DNA of 5,457 nucleotides, from assembly GCA_045539095.1 (NCBI GenBank), contig JAZQER010000071.1, positions 1-5,457 of the forward strand, read 5' to 3'. Of this stretch, positions 1 through 4,532 are shown piece after piece. How positions within the stretch are numbered: position 1 is the first letter of the stretch; every line of letters begins with the position of its first letter. The notes beneath the pieces are model-generated. The model ran no database searches. It was not told where the DNA came from and saw nothing but the letters and a program-made list of their open reading frames with translations. A program made the position numbers and the translations under genes. This stretch comes from SFWF01 sp045539095. GTDB taxonomy: Bacteria > Bacillota > Clostridia > Oscillospirales > Acutalibacteraceae.

Positions 1-21
1 TGTTTGTGTTACAGTTTTCAT
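1..21 (-). CDS. Possible start of a divergent gene (first 7 codons only)
   Basis: On the minus strand an ATG at 21-19 opens a frame that reads MKTVTQT and leaves the window at position 1. A perfect AGGAGG (plus-strand cctcct, 36-41) lies upstream, but the gap of about 14 nt is longer than usual. No other ATG, GTG or TTG in this frame lies between that site and 21. Seven residues are too few to name a family. A weak promoter can be drawn on the minus strand: GTGACG (94-89), 17 nt, TACAGT (71-66). If real, the gene shares a divergent intergenic region with queH and the repeats at 6-120 sit over its promoter and start, as would fit an autoregulated gene. That last point is inference. Confidence 0.35.
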
Positions 22-120
22 GACGAATGGTTTATCCTCCTGTACGTTTTGATTTGAGCAACTTAACTGTAACACAGGATTTTCCATTCGTCACTCTTTT
101 TTTATTCGTTACTGTAACAC
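6..120. repeat. Three copies of the decamer GTGTTACAGT / ACTGTAACAC
   Basis: GTGTTACAGT occurs at 6-15, and its exact reverse complement ACTGTAACAC at 66-75 and 111-120. The last two are direct repeats exactly 45 bp apart. The 111-120 copy lies within an 11-bp palindrome, GTTAC-T-GTAAC, at 108-118. Looser relatives follow: TTGTAAACC at 126-134 and TGTTAACA at 160-167, the latter directly upstream of the queH -35 box. Repeated palindromic half-sites in a divergent intergenic region are typical of operators for a dimeric repressor. The regulator cannot be named from this sequence. Confidence 0.6.
21..93. repeat. Imperfect 18-bp inverted repeat
   Basis: Positions 21-38 and 76-93 are inverted repeats: TGACGAATGG (21-30) against CCATTCGTCA (84-93), and ATCCT (34-38) against AGGAT (76-80), separated by a 3-by-3 mismatch (TTT opposite TTT). 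A further ATTCGT lies at 104-109. The arms nest inside the outer pair 6-15/111-120, so the whole 6-120 block has two-level dyad symmetry. One arm overlaps the putative divergent start codon. It may be a DNA operator or a folded 5' leader of the minus-strand transcript; the sequence does not decide between these. Confidence 0.55.
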
Positions 121-169
121 ATCTATTGTAAACCTACAAACATAAATATATTAAATTACTGTTAACATA

Positions 170-198
170 TTGATTATATTATGCATTTATATTATAAT
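170..198 (+). promoter_or_regulatory. Sigma-A type promoter for queH
   Basis: A -35 box TTGATT (170-175) and a perfect -10 box TATAAT (193-198) are separated by exactly 17 nt in AT-rich DNA. Transcription would begin near 205, giving a leader of about 29 nt before the proposed queH start at 234. The operator-like TGTTAACA (160-167) touches the upstream side of the -35 box. Confidence 0.75.
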
Positions 199-218
199 AA
201 ATTATCATTGCACGTGAG

Positions 219-225
219 GGTGGTG
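219..225 (+). promoter_or_regulatory. Ribosome binding site supporting a CTG start of queH
   Basis: GGTGGTG matches the Shine-Dalgarno core GGAGGTG at six of seven positions and lies 8 nt before the CTG at 234. The two GTG triplets in this stretch (220-222, 223-225) are in another frame that stops at 268-270, so they cannot start queH. This site is the main local support for initiation at 234. Confidence 0.5.
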
Positions 226-233
226 TATTCAGA

Positions 234-854
234 CTGGAAAACTATTCGCTTTTTACCGAAGACATTATAAAAAATATAAAGAGTAGCGGACAAAGGCCTA
301 GTCTGTTGCTTCACGTGTGTTGCGCCCCTTGTGGAAGCTATGTGCTTGAGTATCTCGAAAAATTTTTTGATATTACTCTTTATTTTTACAACCCCAATAT
401 TTCTCCAATTGAAGAATATACCTATAGGCTTGACGAGTTGAAAAGATTTGTTAACGAGACGGGAAGCAGAGCTGTGATAAAAGAGGGCGAGTATGAGCCT
501 AAAAAATTTTTGGAGATAGCAAAAGGACTCGAGCAAGAGGCCGAGGGGGGAGAGAGGTGCTTTAAGTGCTACCGTCTTAGACTTTCAAAAAGCGCAGACT
601 ATGCTGCCACGCACGGTTTTGATTATTTCACTACCACACTTTCTATAAGCCCATATAAAAATGCTCAGAAGCTGAACAGTATAGGCGGCGAGATAGCAGC
701 CACACTCGGAATAAATTATTTATATTCTGATTTTAAGAAAAAGAACGGATATAAGCGGTCTATTGAACTTTCACGGGAGTACGGTCTTTACCGACAGGAC
801 TATTGCGGATGTATTTTTTCAGCTGTGGCAAGACAAAAACAGAAAACCGAATAA
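234..854 (+). CDS. queH: Epoxyqueuosine reductase QueH (DUF208 family)
   Basis: QueH carries out the last step of queuosine synthesis, reducing epoxyqueuosine to queuosine at the wobble base of tRNAs with GUN anticodons. It is the iron-sulfur alternative to cobalamin-dependent QueG. Numbering from 234 (206 aa), the family marks are LLLHVCCAPC (Cys29, Cys30, Cys33), FYNPNI, CFKCYRLRL (Cys109, Cys112), the SPYKN motif and YCGC (Cys191, Cys193) near the C-terminus. These cysteines are the expected metal-cluster ligands. The frame is open back to 201 but has no ATG, GTG or TTG before TTG306. A TTG306 start would remove about 24 residues that look like the normal QueH N-terminus (NYSLF... then RPSLLLH). 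CTG234, 8 nt after GGTGGTG, is therefore preferred. The gene has its own promoter and no visible terminator. It has no pathway link to the ilv genes downstream. Function is confident; the start is less so. Confidence 0.9.
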   Translation: MENYSLFTEDIIKNIKSSGQRPSLLLHVCCAPCGSYVLEYLEKFFDITLYFYNPNISPIEEYTYRLDELKRFVNETGSRAVIKEGEYEPKKFLEIAKGLEQEAEGGERCFKCYRLRLSKSADYAATHGFDYFTTTLSISPYKNAQKLNSIGGEIAATLGINYLYSDFKKKNGYKRSIELSREYGLYRQDYCGCIFSAVARQKQKTE

Positions 855-871
855 AAAGTTGCATAAAGGTA

Positions 872-900
872 TTGACAATAGCGCTTTAATGTGTTAAAAT
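872..900 (+). promoter_or_regulatory. Near-consensus sigma-A promoter of the ilv operon
   Basis: A perfect -35 TTGACA (872-877) and a -10 TAAAAT (895-900) are separated by exactly 17 nt. The start of transcription should be near 907, followed at once by a run of eight T (910-917) and then the leader peptide's ribosome binding site. No obvious operator overlaps the promoter, which fits an operon controlled mainly after initiation. The promoter begins 17 nt after the queH stop codon. Confidence 0.85.
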
Positions 901-929
901 GACATCAAATTTTTTTTAGGAGAAGCGTT

Positions 930-1025
930 ATGGTAAGTTTTGGATTTGCAAACATAATCCTACTATCTGTCGTGGTCGTGCTAATTTGCAACGGTCAATT
1001 TAGGTTTGCCCAAAGACAGAGATAA
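930..1025 (+). CDS. ilv operon leader peptide (Ile/Leu/Val-rich, 31 aa)
   Basis: A short frame with a strong ribosome binding site (AGGAGA, 918-923, 6 nt before ATG930) encodes 31 residues. Residues 9-19 read IILLSVVVVLI, so ten of eleven consecutive codons (954-986) specify isoleucine, leucine or valine, exactly the end products of the genes downstream. Three of the leucine codons are CTA, which by eye is rare in the ilv genes themselves; rare codons would sharpen sensitivity to charged tRNA. The peptide resembles in design, not necessarily in sequence, the enterobacterial ilvL and ivbL leaders. Its last codons (1003-1017) are also the RNA segment that forms the antiterminator, so a ribosome reaching the stop codon at 1023 would mask that segment. 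The peptide itself probably has no function. The hydrophobic run could in principle be a small membrane peptide, but the codon content and position argue for a leader. Confidence 0.85.
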   Translation: MVSFGFANIILLSVVVVLICNGQFRFAQRQR

Positions 1026-1116
1026 TTTACTGTAATTCTTGGTTTTCTGGATTTCACAGAGAATTATTATTCAGAGTCTATGGCAGAACCGGCAGCCATA
1101 GACTTTTATTATTTTT
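938..1116 (+). promoter_or_regulatory. Transcription attenuator leader RNA of ilvBNCD
   Basis: Three mutually exclusive pairings can be drawn by hand. Region 1:2 pairs 939-943 with 1010-1014 and GCAAAC (948-953) with GUUUGC (1004-1009), with a 4-nt bulge. Region 2:3, the antiterminator, pairs 1003-1017 with 1076-1090 in about 13 base pairs with two bulges and one mismatch. Region 3:4 is the terminator hairpin at 1073-1106. A small hairpin (1040-1049/1057-1066) would sit in the antiterminator loop. The Ile/Leu/Val codons (954-986) lie between regions 1 and 2. A ribosome stalled there would break 1:2 and leave region 2 free to pair with 3, allowing readthrough; a ribosome reaching the stop codon would cover region 2 and permit termination. 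Without translation, 1:2 forms and termination is again favoured. The pairings are seen; the mechanism is inferred by analogy with enteric ilv and trp attenuators. Confidence 0.8.
1073..1116 (+). terminator. Intrinsic terminator of the ilv attenuator
   Basis: GTCTATGGC (1076-1084) and GCCATAGAC (1095-1103) form a perfect 9-bp stem, extendable to 12 bp (1073-1084/1095-1106, one G-U), around a 10-nt loop. A T-rich tail follows (TTTTATTATTTTT, 1104-1116). It ends only 15 nt before the ilvB start codon, so it governs entry into the operon. It would also stop readthrough from queH. Confidence 0.9.
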
Positions 1117-1131
1117 GAAAGGATACTCTTT

Positions 1132-2808
1132 ATGGAACTCACAGGCGCACAGATAATTATTGAAACCTTGATAGAGCAGGGATGTAAGACCGCTTTCGGT
1201 TATCCGGGTGGTGCTGTCCTTAATATCTATGATGAGCTTTACAATAATTCAGACAGAATAGAACATATCATCACAGCGCACGAGCAGGGCGCTGCCCATG
1301 CCGCTGACGGATATGCAAGAGCGACGGGTGAGGTCGGCGTAGTTATCGCAACCTCGGGTCCCGGTGCTACAAACCTTGTTACCGGAATCGCTACTGCTAT
1401 GCTTGACTCGGTGCCCATCGTAGCAATTACGGGCAACGTTTCGACCGACCTTATCGGACGCGACTCCTTCCAGGAGGTCGATATTATGGGCATTACCATT
1501 CCGATAACAAAGCATAACTACTTTGTAAAGAATGTAGAAGATCTTGCCGACACAATTCGCGAGGCCTTTAAGATTGCAAAATCGGGCAGACCCGGTCCTG
1601 TACTTATCGACGTTCCGAAGGATGTTCAGATAGCAAAGTGCGAATATAACGTTCAACCTATTGAAGAACCCTTTACATATGAGGACGCAAGTGACGAGAA
1701 TATCGAAGCGGCAGTCGAGGTAATCGGCGAAGCAAAAAGGCCTTATATTTACTGCGGCGGTGGCGTTATTATCAGCGACGCGGCAAAAGAGGTTGTGGAG
1801 CTATCTGAAAAGATTGACGCTCCCGTCGGCTGCAGTATGATGGGATTATCTGCTATTCCGTCCAACCATCCCAATGCCCTCGGTATGCAAGGTATGCACG
1901 GTACCTTTGCCGCCTCCCGCGCGATGGCAGAGGCAGATGTAATAATCGCCCTCGGCGTCCGCTTTTCGGACAGAGCAACAGGTAACAAGAAGAAGTTCGC
2001 TCATTCCGCAAGAATAATACATATTGATATTGAGCCTGCTGAGCTCGGAAAGAACATTCCTGCGTATCTTGGAATTATCGCAGATGTTAAAAAAACCTTG
2101 AAGACCATAAATGCAAAGGTCGAGGAAAAAAAGCACGACGAGTGGAAGTCAAAGGTTGAGGAATTTAAAAAGAGAAGCGAAAACCCGAACTTTAATCCTT
2201 CCGATATGCGTCCCTTCCAGATAATTGACTGTGTAAAGCGTTATGCAGAGCACGATACCGTTATAGCCACTGATGTAGGTCAGCATCAGATGTGGACCGC
2301 ACAGAGATATAGGTTTGAAAAGCCACGTACATTTATTACAAGCGGCGGCCTCGGCACAATGGGCTATGGACTTGGCGCCGCAATCGGTGCTGCAAAGGGC
2401 TCGGGACAAAAAACAGTTCTCTTTACGGGCGATGGAAGCTTCGGTATGAATCTTAATGAGCTTGCAACTGCAGTAACATTCGATATCCCCGTAATCGTTG
2501 TCATTATGAATAACGGTGTTCTCGGAATGGTAAGACAGTGGCAGACAATCTTCTATCAGAAGCATTATTCAAACACCACCCTCGGCAGAAAGACAAACTT
2601 TAAAATGCTTGCTGAAGCATTTGGAGCAAAGGGCTACACCTGCAAGACAATGGATGAGTTTGAAAAGGCATTCTCCGAGGCCTATAAGGCAGGTGGCCCT
2701 GCTGTAATTGATTGCCATATCGATATGGATGAAATGGTTCTTCCCATGACACCTCCCGGTGGAACAATCGACCAGATAATCGTTAAGAAGAAAGATATAA
2801 ATCTGTAA
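1132..2808 (+). CDS. ilvB: Acetohydroxyacid synthase, large catalytic subunit
   Basis: This enzyme condenses two pyruvates to 2-acetolactate (toward valine and leucine), or pyruvate with 2-ketobutyrate to 2-aceto-2-hydroxybutyrate (toward isoleucine), using thiamine diphosphate, Mg2+ and FAD. At 558 aa it has normal full length. The N-terminal thiamine pyrimidine domain (about 1-165) carries YPGGAVLNIYDEL and the catalytic glutamate Glu51 in HEQGAAH, then SGPGATN and DSFQEVD. The central FAD-associated domain is about 185-325. The C-terminal pyrophosphate domain (about 370-530) has the GDG...NN motif, Gly433-Asp434-Gly435 to Asn460-Asn461, followed by VRQWQ; MTPPGG lies near the end. FAD-binding sequence and FQEVD favour AHAS over the catabolic acetolactate synthase AlsS, as does the adjacent regulatory subunit gene. 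AAAGGA lies 8 nt before the ATG. It is the first structural gene after the attenuator. Confidence 0.97.
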   Translation: MELTGAQIIIETLIEQGCKTAFGYPGGAVLNIYDELYNNSDRIEHIITAHEQGAAHAADGYARATGEVGVVIATSGPGATNLVTGIATAMLDSVPIVAITGNVSTDLIGRDSFQEVDIMGITIPITKHNYFVKNVEDLADTIREAFKIAKSGRPGPVLIDVPKDVQIAKCEYNVQPIEEPFTYEDASDENIEAAVEVIGEAKRPYIYCGGGVIISDAAKEVVELSEKIDAPVGCSMMGLSAIPSNHPNALGMQGMHGTFAASRAMAEADVIIALGVRFSDRATGNKKKFAHSARIIHIDIEPAELGKNIPAYLGIIADVKKTLKTINAKVEEKKHDEWKSKVEEFKKRSENPNFNPSDMRPFQIIDCVKRYAEHDTVIATDVGQHQMWTAQRYRFEKPRTFITSGGLGTMGYGLGAAIGAAKGSGQKTVLFTGDGSFGMNLNELATAVTFDIPVIVVIMNNGVLGMVRQWQTIFYQKHYSNTTLGRKTNFKMLAEAFGAKGYTCKTMDEFEKAFSEAYKAGGPAVIDCHIDMDEMVLPMTPPGGTIDQIIVKKKDINL

Positions 2809-2820
2809 GGAGGAGAAACA

Positions 2821-3348
2821 ATGAAACAGTTTGTAATTTCAATTCGCGTTATGAACAAATTCGGTGTTTTGACCCGAGTCGCTTCAATGTTCTCCCGCCG
2901 CGGCTTTAATATCGACAGCCTCACCGTTTCGGCAACCGAAACAGAGGGAATTTCCCGAATGACCGTTACAGCAACGGGCGACGAGTACACAAAAAAGCAG
3001 ATAATTCTTCAGCTTAACCGACTTCACGAGGTTATTGAAATCAGCGAGATGCCTTATGAGAAAACACTTGCTCGAGAGCTTCTGCTTATCAAAATAAAGA
3101 ACCACTCAGAGCACCATCAGGAGATTATGGATGCCGTAAATATTTTTAAGGCAAACATTATCGACTATGCGCCCGATTCCTTCTGCATTGAGGTAACGGG
3201 CGAGTCTACAAAGCTTGATACATTTATAAGCGTTATGAAACCCTTCGGCATTATAGAAATGTGCCGTACAGGTGTGGTTGCATTGCAGAGAGGGTCTGAT
3301 TGCCTTCGTGAGATGGATATGACCTATCTGCGTGAATATAAAAAATAA
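2821..3348 (+). CDS. ilvN: Acetohydroxyacid synthase, small regulatory subunit
   Basis: IlvN binds the IlvB catalytic subunit, raises its activity and confers feedback inhibition by valine. The 175-aa length is usual. An N-terminal ACT domain (about 1-75) opens with SIRVMNKFGVLTRVASMF and RRGFNIDSLTV. Asn12, Gly15 and Asn30 align with the Asn11, Gly14 and Asn29 valine-site residues of E. coli IlvH, so valine sensitivity is expected. The C-terminal domain (about 80-165) includes ARELLLIKI and a closing GVVALQRG. The start lies 12 nt after the ilvB stop; AAGGAGGAG overlaps that stop codon, suggesting translational coupling that keeps subunit ratios matched. The gene could equally be labelled ilvH; ilvN is used because it follows ilvB. 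Confidence 0.95.
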   Translation: MKQFVISIRVMNKFGVLTRVASMFSRRGFNIDSLTVSATETEGISRMTVTATGDEYTKKQIILQLNRLHEVIEISEMPYEKTLARELLLIKIKNHSEHHQEIMDAVNIFKANIIDYAPDSFCIEVTGESTKLDTFISVMKPFGIIEMCRTGVVALQRGSDCLREMDMTYLREYKK

Positions 3349-3386
3349 GCAATTTCTTAAAAGAGAATTAAAAGGAGTAATTAAAA

Positions 3387-4409
3387 ATGTCAAATCAAAG
3401 AATGTTTTACGAATCTGATTGTAACCTCGATCTTTTAAACGGTAAGACCGTTGCTATCATCGGTTACGGCTCACAGGGTCACGCTCACGCAAAGAACCTC
3501 CGCGATTCAGGTGTTAAGGTAATTATCGGCCTTTACACAGGTTCTAAGAGTGCCATCAAGGCTGAGGCTGAGGGCTTCGAGGTTTATACCACTGCTGAGG
3601 CTACCAAGAGAGCCGACATCGTGATGATTCTTATCAACGATGAGTATCAGGCTAAGGTTTATAAGAATGAAATCGCTCCCAATCTTCGTGAGGGCATGAC
3701 CGTTGCTTTCGCACACGGCTTCAATATCCACTTCCAGCAGATCGTTGTTCGCGATGACTGTAACGTTATTATGATTGCTCCCAAGGGTCCCGGACACACA
3801 GTACGCAGTGAGTATCAGGTTGGCAAGGGTGTTCCTTGTCTCGTAGCAGTTCATCAGGATGCTACAGGTAATGCTCTTGAGCTTGGTCTGGCTTATGCGC
3901 TCGGTATCGGCGGCGCTCGTGCCGGCGTTCTTGAGACCACCTTCCGCACCGAGACTGAAACCGACCTCTTCGGTGAGCAGGCGGGTCTCTGCGGCGGCGT
4001 TTGCGCTCTTATGCAGGCAGGCTTTGAGACCCTCGTTGAGGCGGGCTACGACCCGAGAAACGCATACTTTGAGTGTATCCACGAGATGAAGCTCATCGTT
4101 GACCTTATCTATCAGTCAGGCTTTGCTGGAATGAGATATTCTGTTTCCAACACTGCTGAGTACGGCGACTATGTAACAGGTCCGAAGATCATCACCGAGG
4201 ACACCAAGAAGACTATGAAGAAGATTCTTGCTGACATTCAGGACGGCTCCTTCGCTAAGGAATTCCTCCTCGATATGTCCGAGGCAGGCGGTCAGGCTCA
4301 CTTCAAGGCAATGCGTAAGCTCGCAGCTGAGCACTGCTCCGAGAAGGTTGGCGAAGAGGTTAGAAAGCTTTACACCTGGAACGACGAAGAGAAGTTTATT
4401 AACAACTAA
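3387..4409 (+). CDS. ilvC: Ketol-acid reductoisomerase (class I)
   Basis: IlvC catalyses the Mg2+-dependent alkyl shift and NAD(P)H reduction that turn 2-acetolactate into 2,3-dihydroxyisovalerate, and the ethyl analogue for isoleucine. The 340-aa length marks class I. The Rossmann domain (about 1-180) has GYGSQGHAHAKNL (26-38) and a cofactor loop LYTGSKS (49-55), in which Ser53 and Ser55 fit the phosphate-binding serines of NADPH-using enzymes. The common Arg of this loop is Tyr50, so cofactor preference is not certain. AFAHGFNI contains His110, and APKGPGHTVR follows. The knotted C-terminal domain carries the metal ligands Asp193, Glu197, Glu229 and Glu233, and Ser254 in SNTAEYG. AAAGGAG precedes the ATG, 38 nt after ilvN. 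Codon choice is more uniform (GCT, ATC, CTT/CTC, GAG) than in ilvB or ilvD, as expected for a highly expressed gene. Confidence 0.97.
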   Translation: MSNQRMFYESDCNLDLLNGKTVAIIGYGSQGHAHAKNLRDSGVKVIIGLYTGSKSAIKAEAEGFEVYTTAEATKRADIVMILINDEYQAKVYKNEIAPNLREGMTVAFAHGFNIHFQQIVVRDDCNVIMIAPKGPGHTVRSEYQVGKGVPCLVAVHQDATGNALELGLAYALGIGGARAGVLETTFRTETETDLFGEQAGLCGGVCALMQAGFETLVEAGYDPRNAYFECIHEMKLIVDLIYQSGFAGMRYSVSNTAEYGDYVTGPKIITEDTKKTMKKILADIQDGSFAKEFLLDMSEAGGQAHFKAMRKLAAEHCSEKVGEEVRKLYTWNDEEKFINN

Positions 4410-4425
4410 GGGCTTAGGGCCCAGG

Positions 4426-4457
4426 GATATGTGTGGGGCATACGCTCCACACATATC
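4426..4457 (+). other. Strong stem-loop downstream of ilvC, no U-tract
   Basis: Positions 4426-4439 pair with 4444-4457 in a 14-bp stem with one G-U pair, closed by a 4-nt ATAC loop. It starts 17 nt after the ilvC stop codon. The sequence after it (CTGAAGAGAAATAT) has no T-run, so it is unlikely to be an efficient intrinsic terminator on either strand. A plausible role is 3'-end protection or processing that separates ilvC from ilvD mRNA levels; this is inference. Confidence 0.7.
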
Positions 4458-4460
4458 TGA

Positions 4461-4511
4461 AGAGAAATATAAAAGAGATGCAAAAGCTTTGGATTTGTTT
4501 TATATTTCTCT
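4461..4511 (+). other. Second stem-loop, perfect 14-bp AT-rich inverted repeat
   Basis: AGAGAAATATAAAA (4461-4474) is the exact reverse complement of TTTTATATTTCTCT (4498-4511), around a 23-nt loop that can hold a small inner hairpin (CAAA 4481-4484 with TTTG 4488-4491). It lies 3 nt after the first stem-loop and ends 8 nt before the ilvD ribosome binding site (GGAGG, 4520-4524). No U-tract follows. The tandem hairpins fill most of the 123-nt ilvC-ilvD gap and may set the relative amounts of ilvC and ilvD mRNA. Confidence 0.65.
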
Positions 4512-4532
4512 AACATTTTGGAGGTAAATATT

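Noticed and set aside
126..168. BirA-type biotin operator (TTGTAAACC ... GTTAACA)
   Set aside because: The half-sites look similar, but the spacer is about 25 nt rather than the usual 14-16 nt, and no biotin gene is visible.
217..225. AGGGTGG word resembling the T-box antiterminator motif (AGGGTGGNACCGCG)
   Set aside because: The ACCGCG half is missing, there is no specifier stem or terminator nearby, and the downstream gene is queH. It is better read as a ribosome binding site.
306..308. TTG as the queH start
   Set aside because: An AAAGG lies 9 nt upstream, so it is possible, but it would place the CCxxC ligands at residue 5 and discard upstream residues that look like the normal family N-terminus.
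855..1131. T-box or CodY control of the ilv operon
   Set aside because: No AGGGTGGNACCGCG-type motif and no AATTTTCNGAAAATT-like box are visible in the leader; a leader peptide with attenuator stems explains the region better.
3507..4082. Long antisense open frames within ilvC and ilvB
   Set aside because: They lack ribosome binding sites and recognisable protein character, and arise from the codon bias of the sense genes.
4426..4457. Intrinsic terminator after ilvC
   Set aside because: The stem is strong but no T-run follows, and ilvD continues in the same direction with its own ribosome binding site and no clear promoter in the gap.
4228..4527. Plus-strand open frame overlapping the ilvC end and running through the hairpins
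   Set aside because: Its first part is an out-of-frame shadow of ilvC and its tail runs through the inverted repeats; no ribosome binding site or family resemblance.
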